A DNA stretch of 64,000 bases from contig NZ_JAUDRH010000006.1 in the NCBI RefSeq assembly GCF_030381805.1, forward strand, positions 310,001 to 374,000, read 5' to 3'. Positions 8,212-16,788 of this stretch are shown here, piece after piece; position 1 is the first letter of the stretch, and each line of letters begins with the position of its first letter. The translations under genes were made by a program, and so were the position numbers. The notes below the pieces were generated by a model. The model worked only from the letters and a program-made list of their open reading frames with translations, was not told the DNA's origin and did no database searches. The DNA is from Chlorogloeopsis sp. ULAP01. GTDB lineage: Bacteria; Cyanobacteriota; Cyanobacteriia; Cyanobacteriales; Nostocaceae.

Positions 8212-9641
8212 GTACCATTACGATTGGATGGATCGCACTCCCGTTTTTTGTGGGGTTTGTCATTTATCTGTTCCCCAAATTTGACCGATATCTCGCACTG
8301 AGCACGGCTGTTGTTTCGGGCGGATACGCGCTACAACTGTTTGCCGAGCGACCCCTGAGACTGCAATTATTGGATAATTTTGGCGTCACATTAACGATAG
8401 ATCAGTTAAGCGGCTATTTTATATTGACCAATGCGCTGGTAACAGCAGCAGTGATTCTCTACTGTTGGTACAGTGCTAAGACAGCTTTTTTTTATGCACA
8501 GACTATAATTCTGCATGGTAGTGTAAATGCCGCATTCGTCTGTTCAGATTTTATTAGTTTATACGTAGCCTTAGAGGTAATCAGTATTGCTGCGTTTCTG
8601 TTGATAGCTTATCCTCGGAGCGATCGCTCGATTTGGGTGGGTTTGCGCTATCTATTTGTCAGCAATGTGGCAATGCTGTTTTATTTAGTGGGCGCGGTGC
8701 TGGTTTATCAGACACATCATTCATTTGGTTTTGCAGGTTTGCGTGGAGCACCTCCAGAGGCACTAGCCCTGATTTTTCTGGGACTTTTGGTCAAGGGAGG
8801 TATTTTTGTATCGGGATTGTGGTTACCTTTGACTCACTCCGAATCGGAAACACCAGTGTCAGCCATGCTGTCGGGAATTGTGGTAAAGGCTGGTGTCTAT
8901 CCACTGGTGCGTTGTGCTCTGTTTTTGGATGAGATTGATCCGATTGTCAGGATATTTGGAGTTGGAACGGCGCTTTTGGGAGTGTTCTATGCAGTCTTTG
9001 AAAAAGATACCAAGCGGATGCTGGCATTTCATACAGTTTCGCAGTTAGGCTTTATCCTTGCGGCACCTGGGGTGGGTGGCTTTTATGCGTTGACACACGG
9101 TTTGGTTAAATCGGCACTGTTTTTGATCGTAGGAGTTTTGCCGAGCCGAAATCTGAAGGAGTTGCAACAAAAGCCAATTGATACCTCAGTCTGGATTGCC
9201 TTGGTGATAGCTAGCTTCTCAATATCAGGCTTTCCTTTGTTGTCGGGTTTTGGGGCGAAAGTATTGACGACGAAAAATCTACTACCTTGGCAAGCGATCG
9301 CCATGAACATTGCAGCCCTGGGAACTGCCATATCGTTTGCCAAATTCATATTTCTACCCCATGAAAGACAAAAGAAACAAGAGGATGTAAAACCCGGTTT
9401 TTGGGCAGCGATGATCTTATTGATTGGTGGTTTGGTTTTAGCAAATGTTGTGTATTTCGAGGCTTATACCGTTGCAAATGTGATCAAACCACTGGCAATT
9501 ATCGCCGTTGGCTGGTTGGCATATTTTTTGATGTTTCGACGTTCAGTCCTCAAGCTGCCGCGTCTACTTGAGCAATTTGAGCATCTAATCGGTGTGATGA
9601 GTTTGATGTTGATTCTGCTGTTCTGGATGGTATTTGCATGA
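8208..9641 (+). CDS. mrpD: Mrp-type antiporter subunit D (proton-conducting NuoM/N-like)
   Basis: A 477-residue polytopic protein of the proton-translocating NuoL/M/N and MrpA/D superfamily, with about 13-14 membrane helices. Visible family features are SLYVALEVISIAAFLLIAYP (containing the conserved TM5 Glu), LIFLGLLVKGGIFVSGLWLP (with the conserved Lys), the H-S-E-T-PVSAMLSGIVVKAGVYPLVR block and RMLAFHTVSQLGF. This is the ion-pumping subunit. It starts inside mrpC (four-base overlap) and ends inside mrpE (four-base overlap), implying translational coupling. The length is typical for MrpD rather than MrpA. Confidence 0.9.
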   Translation: MSTITIGWIALPFFVGFVIYLFPKFDRYLALSTAVVSGGYALQLFAERPLRLQLLDNFGVTLTIDQLSGYFILTNALVTAAVILYCWYSAKTAFFYAQTIILHGSVNAAFVCSDFISLYVALEVISIAAFLLIAYPRSDRSIWVGLRYLFVSNVAMLFYLVGAVLVYQTHHSFGFAGLRGAPPEALALIFLGLLVKGGIFVSGLWLPLTHSESETPVSAMLSGIVVKAGVYPLVRCALFLDEIDPIVRIFGVGTALLGVFYAVFEKDTKRMLAFHTVSQLGFILAAPGVGGFYALTHGLVKSALFLIVGVLPSRNLKELQQKPIDTSVWIALVIASFSISGFPLLSGFGAKVLTTKNLLPWQAIAMNIAALGTAISFAKFIFLPHERQKKQEDVKPGFWAAMILLIGGLVLANVVYFEAYTVANVIKPLAIIAVGWLAYFLMFRRSVLKLPRLLEQFEHLIGVMSLMLILLFWMVFA

Positions 9642-10027
9642 TTGGGTATTTGAATCTGATATTGCGGCTAGTCATCTGGTTTCTGCTCACCGCCAATTGG
9701 AGTGTGGCAAATATCATCATTGGCGTTAGTGTCGCACTTCTATTGCCACACAGACACAAAGCCGCAGGAGCATTAAAGGATTGGCTACGAGCGTTGGGTG
9801 AGGTGCTTGTGGCAATTCCCCAGGCATATATTGAGGCTTTTGAAATTATCCTCCGTCCGCATAATGAAGAAGATGTCACCCTAGAACGAGTTAAACCACG
9901 ACGGACACCCGGACTCATATTTCTAGATATATTTCTGATTACATTTACGCCAAAGACAATCGTCTTGAAATACCACGAAGATGGCTGGTATGAAGTACAC
10001 CGGGTTCGACGGAGGAAGAAGGCATGA
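9638..10027 (+). CDS. mrpE: Mrp-type antiporter subunit E
   Basis: A 129-residue protein of the MnhE/MrpE family, with two to three N-terminal membrane segments (LILRLVIWFLLTANWSVANI, then GVSVALLLP). The conserved cytoplasmic tail reads TPGLIFLDIFLITFTPKTIV and ends with HEDGWYEVHRVRRRKKA. MrpE is an accessory subunit of the antiporter complex. Four-base overlaps with both mrpD and mrpF keep the operon fully coupled. Confidence 0.87.
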   Translation: MIGYLNLILRLVIWFLLTANWSVANIIIGVSVALLLPHRHKAAGALKDWLRALGEVLVAIPQAYIEAFEIILRPHNEEDVTLERVKPRRTPGLIFLDIFLITFTPKTIVLKYHEDGWYEVHRVRRRKKA

Positions 10028-10290
10028 ACCTGAATTTCGTACTGATTGCAATGATTGTGGCTTTACTTATCCCTATTTACGAGGGATGTAAAGATAACAG
10101 TATCTGGCAGAAGATGTTGGCGTTTTCTAGTATTGCAACCAAAGCGTCAGTCATGATCCTGGTTGTATCCGTATTACGTGATGATTGGATGATCGGTGTT
10201 GTTGGGGTAATTATCCTGAGTGTGGGAAATGCCGCATTGATGCTGTTGGCACATGTACTGAAACGAATGAGTGATGTATCAAATTGGTGA
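10024..10290 (+). CDS. mrpF: Mrp-type antiporter subunit F
   Basis: An 88-residue three-helix protein matching MnhF/MrpF in size, position (between E and G) and pattern: helix, short loop, ATKASVMILVVSVLRDD helix, then GVVGVIILSVGNAALMLLAH. It overlaps mrpE by four bases and is followed by mrpG after three bases. The assignment rests largely on context because F subunits are poorly conserved. Confidence 0.78.
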   Translation: MNLNFVLIAMIVALLIPIYEGCKDNSIWQKMLAFSSIATKASVMILVVSVLRDDWMIGVVGVIILSVGNAALMLLAHVLKRMSDVSNW

Positions 10291-10293
10291 GAT

Positions 10294-10572
10294 ATGATCA
10301 ACCTGTTTAGCTATACCTGTATCGGCGTAGGCATCGTCTTCTGGTTTTGGGGAACTTCTCATCTGCTCGGCAAGCGATCGGTGTTATTCAAATTGCATAG
10401 TCTTTCGGTTGCGGATACGCTCGGATCTATGAGTGTAATCGTCGGGTTGCTTCTGAAGATACCCAGTGAATGGCCATTACTTATCCTTGCCATTATCTCC
10501 TTAGCGATTTGGAATACGATGCTGGGGTATGTGCTGGCATATTGTTCTAGTGGCGGAGGCAAAAATGAATGA
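10294..10572 (+). CDS. mrpG: Mrp-type antiporter subunit G
   Basis: A 92-residue three-helix protein of the MnhG/PhaG family: ...GIVFWFWGTSHLLGKRSVLFK followed by LHSLSVADTLGSMSVIVGLLL, the family's L-R-LH-L-AD-LG pattern. The gene begins three bases after mrpF and overlaps the next coding region by eight bases. Confidence 0.82.
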   Translation: MINLFSYTCIGVGIVFWFWGTSHLLGKRSVLFKLHSLSVADTLGSMSVIVGLLLKIPSEWPLLILAIISLAIWNTMLGYVLAYCSSGGGKNE

Positions 10573-11152
10573 TACCTATGTCTATATCATAGTTGCTCTG
10601 CTGCCCTTGGCTGCGTCTATGGTGGTACTTCAGGTTAATCCATATCATGCTCTGGTAATTCGCGGCATCTTGGGAGCAGTGGCGGCATTGGTATATGTGG
10701 TTTTAGGGGCGGCGGATGTTGCTTTAACTGAAGCATTGGTAGGTACCATGCTCGCAATTACTCTCTACGCCATTGCGGTGCGTTCATCACTGGTTATGCG
10801 TCTTGGCGTACTTCAAGACGAATCAAGCGAGGCTGATGATAATCACTATTTTGGGCAACTGATGAATAACTTACGAACCATCTTTGGCAAACGCCATATG
10901 CGTCTTGAGTTAGTGCCATATACAAATACACAGGCTTTGCACCGGGCGCTGATGGACAAGGAAGTCCATGCGATTTGTACCCCATCAGAACACAGTCAGC
11001 AAGACAGCACAGTGTCTGGAGGCGAAAAGCAACCTTATCACACCACGACCAGGGTTCAACGCATTTATGACATTATCCAAAATGAACTTTCATCACCAGG
11101 GACAACCCTAATTTATGTAAGTACATCAGACTCTAGGGAGAAGCATCCATGA
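10565..11152 (+). CDS. DUF4040 (MrpA C-terminal / MbhD-like) antiporter subunit
   Basis: About 195 residues. The N-terminal half has three helices ending in VLGAADVALTEALVGTMLA, the DUF4040 signature found at the C-terminus of MrpA and in MbhD of membrane-bound hydrogenases. The rest is a soluble tail (about 90-195) with no recognised domain. The start is ATG at 10565 (MNDTYVYIIVALLP), which overlaps the end of mrpG; a longer upstream reading would lie inside mrpG. A stand-alone DUF4040 protein here probably replaces the C-terminal part of MrpA, which as a full-length NuoL-like subunit is not present in this operon. Confidence 0.85.
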   Translation: MNDTYVYIIVALLPLAASMVVLQVNPYHALVIRGILGAVAALVYVVLGAADVALTEALVGTMLAITLYAIAVRSSLVMRLGVLQDESSEADDNHYFGQLMNNLRTIFGKRHMRLELVPYTNTQALHRALMDKEVHAICTPSEHSQQDSTVSGGEKQPYHTTTRVQRIYDIIQNELSSPGTTLIYVSTSDSREKHP

Positions 11153-11808
11153 AATGGCTCTATATTATAGCAGGAATAGCGCTGTTTGTCAAAATGCTTG
11201 TCATCCCTAACCCAGCACCAGACTTGTCGATTTCTATCGTCGAGTCGATAGTACAAGATAGTGGGGTGCCTAATGCAGTTTCGGGTATCATTTTTAGGAA
11301 CCGTCTGTACGACACTATCTATGAGGTGGTAGTATTTACGATCGCGATTTTAGGTGCCAATTTTTTGTTGGCAAATGAAAGGCCATCCTGCACAATCTAT
11401 CAGTTCACAGATCAACCATCGATTGTTCTGGCACGTCTGGGGGCGACAATTGCCGCGTTGGTGGGTATCGAACTGGCAATTCGGGGGCATTTGAGTCCAG
11501 GTGGTGGTTTTGCGGCTGGGGTGGCGGGCGGAACGGCGATCGGGCTTGTAGCGATTACCTCTTCATCGGAGTGGATGCAGGCAATCTACAAGCGCTGGCA
11601 CGCTGCTACATGGGAAAAGGTTTCGGTTCTGATTTTCATCATACTGGCAGCGATCACTTTGGCGGGAGTGGAATTACCGCACGGAGAGTTGGGCGCACTT
11701 GTCAGTGGTGGAGTTGTTCCCCTGCTCAACATTTTGGTTGCCATCAAAGTCGCATTGGGATCGTGGGCGGTGATTTTAGTTTTTATTCGTTATCGCGGAT
11801 TGTTGTGA
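11149..11808 (+). CDS. mrpB: Mrp-type antiporter subunit B (MnhB)
   Basis: A 219-residue membrane protein. Residues 1-75 form an N-terminal MbhE-like part (DTIYEVVVFTIAILGANFLL), and residues 85-219 are the MnhB domain (LARLGATIAALVGIELAIRG, HLSPGGGFAAGVAGGTAIGL, ELGALVSGGVVPLLNILVAI). The motif GH-SPGGGFAAG is diagnostic. It overlaps the DUF4040 gene by four bases and is the last gene of the operon. Its 3' end overlaps the convergent TPR gene by 26 bases, so the two transcripts are antisense at their ends. Confidence 0.9.
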   Translation: MKWLYIIAGIALFVKMLVIPNPAPDLSISIVESIVQDSGVPNAVSGIIFRNRLYDTIYEVVVFTIAILGANFLLANERPSCTIYQFTDQPSIVLARLGATIAALVGIELAIRGHLSPGGGFAAGVAGGTAIGLVAITSSSEWMQAIYKRWHAATWEKVSVLIFIILAAITLAGVELPHGELGALVSGGVVPLLNILVAIKVALGSWAVILVFIRYRGLL

Positions 11809-13447
11809 GAGGGGAGAAATCGGCATATTCCCAAGCGGTGACAAAGCGTTTTTGCACTGCTTGAGCTTCTTTAGTTTTGCCTTGTGCCTCTAGACTTTTT
11901 GTCAGTCCAAATAACGACCAACCATTCTCAGGAAAGCGTTTCAAGTCTTCTCGATATGCAATCTCAGCTTCCTTAGGGCGATGAGCCTGAAGTAAAGTTG
12001 CTCCTAAAGCTTGACGAACTGGATAATGCCAAGGCGGTGGTTCGTCGTAGTTGAGTTTGTCTTCCAATGTGACTGCTGTTTTGAGATGAGCGATCGCATT
12101 GTTGTAATCACCCTGTTTAGCTGCAAGTTTACCTGCCAAAACTTCAGATGCAATGTTTAGCAAGCTGCTAGTAATATTAATATCCCAAATTGTTACTGTT
12201 TTTAATGTCGAATCGGCAGCGATCGCTTTTAATTTTTCTAGTTCCTGTTTTGCTTCTTTGAATTGAGCTTTGGCTGTAAAGGCAGTTCCCCGTGCATAAT
12301 GCCAAACTCCCGTAGGATACTGCAAATCTTTGGCTGGGGCTGGCTGTGCGAGAATATCATCCCACTTACCAAAGCGAGTCTGGGTATAAAGCGGCATGGA
12401 ATAGTAATGCTGTAGTGTTCCATATCCAGGTTCGCGCATCTTCTTTTCATCTGCCATCGCTGCGGTATCGCGAGCAGCTTGCATTGCTAATTTTTGGTTT
12501 CCTGCCATCGTGGCAGCAGCCCACAGAAAATGGTGATTATGCGGCATATACGCTAGAGGATACATACCTTGTTTGTGGCATTGGGTGGTATATGCTTTAT
12601 CTGCGGCAATGGCTTTTTGGTTGGCAATAGCAGCATCATGATAGCGTCCGACACGAATGTAGATGTGGGAAGGCATATGCACGAGGTGTCCAGCACCCGG
12701 TACTAAATTGCCCAGGCGATCGGCTGCTGCTATACCCAGTTCAGGTTTTACAGCCTCAACTGCGTGAATATACAAGTGATTTGCCCCAGGATGGTTAGGA
12801 TTACGTCTTAATACTGAGTCTAATGTAGTGAGAATTTCTCGTGTTTCCGGCTTTGGTTCACCGTTTTCTTGCCAGTAATTCCAAGGCATGGTGTCCATTA
12901 GTGCTTCAGCAAACAAAGTGGCAGCATCTAAGTCATCCGGATAACTTTTTGCTACCTCTCGCATTGCTTTTGCATAAGCAATTTCAAGAGACTTACGGTC
13001 TTTGACAGGTTTTTGCGAATAACGCTTTGCTAAAGCCTGAATGTAAGCCTGCTCCATCTTACTAGCTTTTTCACTTAATTTTACTGCTTTTTGCAGTGCT
13101 TCCCACGCCACAGACACAGCTTCATCATCCATAGCAGCGTTGATGTTTGAGCCAAGCACGAGAGCAGTTCCCCAATTACAAATTGCACAGTCGGGATCGA
13201 GCCTAGCTGCTTCCCGGAAAGAACGTTCAGCCTCAGCATGGTTAAAACCGTAAGCTAGAATTAACCCTTGGTCAAAGTAACGCTGGGCAAGTGGCGATTT
13301 TGTAGAAATGGGATGATGATACTTGCCAAGATTATCAAACAACGGTGCAGCACTAGCCTCTGTCGCAGCACTATATTTATATTGTAGAAACAGACTTGAT
13401 AGTCCAAAAGTTACAATTAGAACCAACGTAAATAGGATGCGGTACAT
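11783..13447 (-). CDS. Secreted or membrane-anchored TPR protein
   Basis: A 554-residue protein with an N-terminal hydrophobic segment (about 4-22, signal anchor or uncleaved signal) followed by tetratricopeptide helices throughout. Clear examples are AEAERSFREAARLDPDCAIC, NPNHPGANHLYIHAVEA, GRYHDAAIANQKAIAAD, GDYNNAIAHLKTAVTLE and HRPKEAEIAYREDLKRFPEN. Histidine-rich loops (GAGHLVHMPSHIYIR and MPHNHHFLWAAA) could bind metal, but this is speculation. TPR folds scaffold protein interactions and the partner is unknown. It converges on the Mrp operon with a 26-base overlap. Confidence 0.85.
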   Translation of the reverse strand: MYRILFTLVLIVTFGLSSLFLQYKYSAATEASAAPLFDNLGKYHHPISTKSPLAQRYFDQGLILAYGFNHAEAERSFREAARLDPDCAICNWGTALVLGSNINAAMDDEAVSVAWEALQKAVKLSEKASKMEQAYIQALAKRYSQKPVKDRKSLEIAYAKAMREVAKSYPDDLDAATLFAEALMDTMPWNYWQENGEPKPETREILTTLDSVLRRNPNHPGANHLYIHAVEAVKPELGIAAADRLGNLVPGAGHLVHMPSHIYIRVGRYHDAAIANQKAIAADKAYTTQCHKQGMYPLAYMPHNHHFLWAAATMAGNQKLAMQAARDTAAMADEKKMREPGYGTLQHYYSMPLYTQTRFGKWDDILAQPAPAKDLQYPTGVWHYARGTAFTAKAQFKEAKQELEKLKAIAADSTLKTVTIWDINITSSLLNIASEVLAGKLAAKQGDYNNAIAHLKTAVTLEDKLNYDEPPPWHYPVRQALGATLLQAHRPKEAEIAYREDLKRFPENGWSLFGLTKSLEAQGKTKEAQAVQKRFVTAWEYADFSPLTTIRDNE

Positions 13448-13921
13448 TTTTATATCCTCCGCAAGTAATGAAGTTTGTTTAGGTTGTCAGATATGGTTTT
13501 ATTTAAACTTCATTTTCAATCCTATTGATTCTTGAAAAAGACTAAAAGGCATTGGGTACTGGTGATTAGGGACTGGGAAGAAGATGCGGAGAAAGAGGAT
13601 GGGGGACAAGGGCAAAGATCGCGACTGATGTCTTTTCTCCATGTCTCCTTTCGGGTACTCTAACGAGAACCCGCTTCGCGTGTACGCAGTCGCCTGCGGA
13701 GGAGAACAGTCCGTTGCCCAGAGAAGCGCCGTGCGGGGGTTTCCCCCCAACCCCACTCCGTGGGGGCCCCAAAGTCCCCCGTTGGGGCGACTTCGGAGGG
13801 CTTCCCCCGTTGAAGGAACTGTCCATTGGAAACCCTACCAAGAGCGCTGTCTCACCGTGTCCCCGTGTCCTCTTCATTCCCCGTGTCTCCCCGCGTCCTA
13901 ATTTCTTGCCTGATTACAACT
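13448..13921. repeat. Repeat-rich spacer upstream of sensor kinase gene
   Basis: No convincing gene. About 13550-13640 is a purine-rich dispersed repeat (gggactgggaag, gggggacaagggc). About 13640-13880 holds a cluster of palindromes, including the cccgcttcgcgtgtacgc motif shared with other repeats here, and runs such as cgtgtccccgtgtcc. Open frames through it are low-complexity and not supported as genes. Confidence 0.6.
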
Positions 13922-15442
13922 ATGTTTCAAACTACTCGTCGCCGTCTTGCTCTCTGGTATACTGCTATCACCGCAGTACTGTTATTGTTATTTGCCGTTG
14001 GCGTATATTTATATGTCCGCAGTACGTTGATTGAGCGGATTGATGATACTTTGAATCATGTAGTCGAAGTAGTAGAGCGATCGCTTGTTATTGAGCCTGT
14101 TAATTCTGACACTGGTAAGTACCGTATAAATGTAGAAGCCAGTTTTCGCGGCAATGCTGATACCGCAGAAGATGATCACATTGACTTAGAGTGGTTTAGC
14201 CCTACTGGTGAATTACTTTGGTCTACTCTATCAGAACCGCTAAATATTCCCATTTACGTCAATCGCACTGGAGAAACTGTTTATGTGGTGAGGGGAGAAG
14301 GGGATAGGGGACAGGGGATAGGGGACAAGGAGAAGAATATTCCCACTTTCCCACTCATCTCATCTGCTGGCTCAAAATTTAATGCTGAAGAATCAGGAGT
14401 TTTACTACGGCAAGTTACGCAACGGGTAGAAATTGGCAAACAGGTGTTGGGATATCTGCGTGTTAGCCATCCCTGGTTTGAAGTCACAAAACCGAGTCGG
14501 CAGTTGATTTTTGATTTGGCTTTGGGTACTGGTTTGATGGTGGTTTCTGTGGCGGCAAGCGGTTGGTTTCTGTCTGGTAAAGCTATGGAGCCTGTACGGG
14601 AGTCTTATCAACGTCTCAAGCAGTTTACTGCTGATGCTTCTCACGAACTTAGAAGTCCCATTGCTTTAATTCAAACAAATGTACAAGTAGCCCTGACTGA
14701 CTTAGAGTTAGCACAGGCAGATAACCCTACTCTTGTACACTACAGACAACAATTAAAGTTGGTAGAACGGCTAACACAACGCTTGGGTAGATTAGTTAAT
14801 GATTTACTCTTTTTGGCACGGCAAGATAGCGGTATTAGCAAAGAAAGTTTTTCTCCTTGCCCTTTAGATGCTTTGCTAATGGAAGTGGTAGAAGAACAGC
14901 AACTGTTAGCAACTGAAAAAAATATTACTATTAGCTTCAAATTCATTGATCCTCCCAGCCCTGACATCAGCCCTGAGATACTAGAAAATTGGTTCTCATT
15001 AATGGGCAATTGGGATCAGCTAGTGCGGTTGTTTACAAATTTAATTGGCAACGCTTTACGTTACACTGCATCTGGTGGGCGGGTAAATGTAGAATTAGCA
15101 AGGATAGAGGGAATAAACCGAGTTTCTGGACTGCGTTACTATAGTGGGCCTCATTTGCAAATTAAAATCGGTGATACTGGTATTGGCATTCCAAAAGAAG
15201 CTTTGCCCCGCTTATTTGACCGTTTTTATCGAGTAGATCCGGCACGCACCCACACTAATGAAAAGACAGCAGCAGAAAATTCCACTGGTTCAGGATTAGG
15301 GTTAGCGATCGCCCAAGCTATTGTTGAAAATCACCAGGGACAAATCCAAGTTGATAGTACTGTTGGTATTGGCACAACAATTACCGTCACTTTCCCCTTG
15401 AAGAAGGCAGAAGATAAAAGGCAGATGGCAGAAGGTAATTAG
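13922..15442 (+). CDS. Transmembrane sensor histidine kinase
   Basis: A 506-residue two-component sensor: TM1 (11-32), extracytoplasmic domain (33-195), TM2 (196-218), HisKA with phospho-acceptor His241 in FTADASHELRSPIALIQ, and an HATPase domain with NLIGNALRYT (N box), GDTGIGI (G1), LFDRFYRVD (F) and GSGLGLAIA (G2). The N-terminal layout resembles RppB-type cyanobacterial sensors. ATG at 13922 was chosen because it gives a normal membrane-anchor start; upstream in-frame sequence is repeat DNA. Residues about 124-150 in the sensor domain are a low-complexity in-frame insertion. No response-regulator gene is adjacent, so the partner is unknown. Confidence 0.9.
   Translation: MFQTTRRRLALWYTAITAVLLLLFAVGVYLYVRSTLIERIDDTLNHVVEVVERSLVIEPVNSDTGKYRINVEASFRGNADTAEDDHIDLEWFSPTGELLWSTLSEPLNIPIYVNRTGETVYVVRGEGDRGQGIGDKEKNIPTFPLISSAGSKFNAEESGVLLRQVTQRVEIGKQVLGYLRVSHPWFEVTKPSRQLIFDLALGTGLMVVSVAASGWFLSGKAMEPVRESYQRLKQFTADASHELRSPIALIQTNVQVALTDLELAQADNPTLVHYRQQLKLVERLTQRLGRLVNDLLFLARQDSGISKESFSPCPLDALLMEVVEEQQLLATEKNITISFKFIDPPSPDISPEILENWFSLMGNWDQLVRLFTNLIGNALRYTASGGRVNVELARIEGINRVSGLRYYSGPHLQIKIGDTGIGIPKEALPRLFDRFYRVDPARTHTNEKTAAENSTGSGLGLAIAQAIVENHQGQIQVDSTVGIGTTITVTFPLKKAEDKRQMAEGN
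14287..14375. repeat. In-frame purine-rich repeat inside sensor kinase gene
   Basis: The stretch contains gaggggagaaggggatagg and gggataggggacaaggag, a dispersed-repeat sequence type seen in several spacers here. It encodes GEGDRGQGIGDKEKNIPTFP in the extracytoplasmic domain, where related sensors pass directly to the LLRQVTQRVEIG segment. Confidence 0.65.
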
Positions 15443-15756
15443 TAGGGATACCTTCTGCCTGTGCCTTGTCCGAAGACTGGTAAAGTTTGCAGATTTGTTA
15501 TGATACCAAATTGGCGAGCGGAAGTCTTGTTTCAAAATTCTGGACTAGTCTATTAATCAATAGGTTTGAATCCAAAATCACGCCACTTGCACTCAACGCG
15601 CTTAACCCGACGCCAGGTGACGCCAGGTGCTACCCTGCGGGAAGCCGCCCTCTGGGCGTCTACAACGCGCTTAACCCGCAAGGGCGCAGTGGTTCCAAAA
15701 TCCAAAATTGGTATAAGTGATATTTCAAGATTGCTTGTTGGAAGGTGACTTTACAA
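15443..15756. repeat. Spacer with dispersed repeats
   Basis: It holds a partly duplicated element: cgcgcttaacccg occurs at about 15597 and about 15666, gacgccaggt is repeated in tandem (15609-15630), and there is the palindromic gggaagccgccctctgggcgtctac. No gene was seen. Confidence 0.6.
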
Positions 15757-16296
15757 TTAAGCCTGTTCCCAAAGTTCGCGTACGTGTCCGGGGAGCCAGC
15801 TTGCGATTTCCTGAATCCGTTCCTCGGAAAGTTCGTCTTTAGTAGCAGAAAATACCGCTTTTACCGCTTGCTCTCGTTCAACGCTTCGCGGCATTCCTGA
15901 TTCATTGGCAACCCGAAACAGAAAACGATCAGAATCAATTTTGAAGATTCCTGGACCTTGCCAAGGTGGACGAACTCTGCTTAAAAATCCCACAATTGGA
16001 TTAGTATCTCTCCAAAGTTCAGCAACTTCCATTTGTAGGGCTTTTTCTTTGGTAGGTACAGCCTCTTGATGTAGTTCTGCCTCGACGCGATCTGCTGCTT
16101 CTGTTGTCATTAAGTCACGCATAACGCGAAACACAACTTCGGTAAAGTCTCTTGCATCGTACAGATCTGCAAATCCAGCTTTGACCATAACCTTCTCAAG
16201 GAAAGATCTATGCTCATCAGCAATAAAAGTTCTGGTGTCTTCAATCTGTGTTGGATCAATTTCTGGAAGGTCTTTTCTTATTGTTTCATCTGGCAT
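15757..16296 (-). CDS. DUF2267 domain protein
   Basis: A 179-residue soluble protein. Residues 30-170 match the DUF2267 pattern: FLEKVMVKAGFADLYDA, TEVVFRVMRDLMTTEAADRV, PIVGFLSRVR, AVKAVFSATKDELSEERIQE and IASWLPGHVRELW. The biochemical function of the family is unknown. It is monocistronic, and its upstream neighbour lies nearly 500 bases away on the other strand. Confidence 0.88.
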   Translation of the reverse strand: MPDETIRKDLPEIDPTQIEDTRTFIADEHRSFLEKVMVKAGFADLYDARDFTEVVFRVMRDLMTTEAADRVEAELHQEAVPTKEKALQMEVAELWRDTNPIVGFLSRVRPPWQGPGIFKIDSDRFLFRVANESGMPRSVEREQAVKAVFSATKDELSEERIQEIASWLPGHVRELWEQA

Positions 16297-16788
16297 TGTT
16301 TTTTCCCTGTGATTATGAATATTTCTTTTCTCAAGGCGTGTCTGCTTTTTTATGACTAGAGACTACGCTTACCAACTGTAAGAGTCGCACAAGTCAAAAA
16401 TACTTATCATCTTCCAGAAGTTGATCATGTTATGTATCCAAAGTTTGAGTTAAGCGATCGCCCATCCGTATGACAAATTACTACGTAATTGTAACTAAAA
16501 TTCTTATTTAGAAAATCCTCTATCTTTAGAGATAAAACAAAACTATTACTTAAAGTAGATGTATTTAAAAAAACAAAAATACTCTAACAATTCCTAAGCT
16601 TTATCATTCTTTTGATTGAAACAAATTTATAAATTTTTATTTATTTCCATCTCTTCAGTTAGAGGAATTATATTTTCTTCATTTGTTAATTTATAAATTA
16701 ATAATTTAAATTTATAAAAATCAAAACTTTTTTAATCAACTTAGTGATTGATTGACTATTGATAGTATTTTGAGGCTAGAGGTAAACT
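16297..16788. other. AT-rich intergenic region between divergent genes
   Basis: No gene was seen. The region is strongly AT-rich from about 16490 and must hold the promoters of the divergent DUF2267 and secreted-protein genes. gaggctagaggtaaact just before 16789 is a plausible ribosome-binding stretch. No operator was recognised. Confidence 0.45.

Noticed and set aside
10529..10564. Upstream start for the DUF4040 gene (MCWHIVLVAEAK)
   Set aside because: These codons lie inside mrpG in another frame. The ATG at 10565 gives the hydrophobic N-terminus expected and the usual small overlap.
13566..13901. Several open frames on both strands through 13500-13920
   Set aside because: They are low-complexity translations of repeat DNA with no family match, and frames on both strands are open for the same compositional reason.
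13826..13921. Earlier in-frame start for the sensor histidine kinase
   Set aside because: The added 32 residues are encoded by gtgtcccc-type repeat DNA. The ATG at 13922 gives a normal membrane-anchor start.
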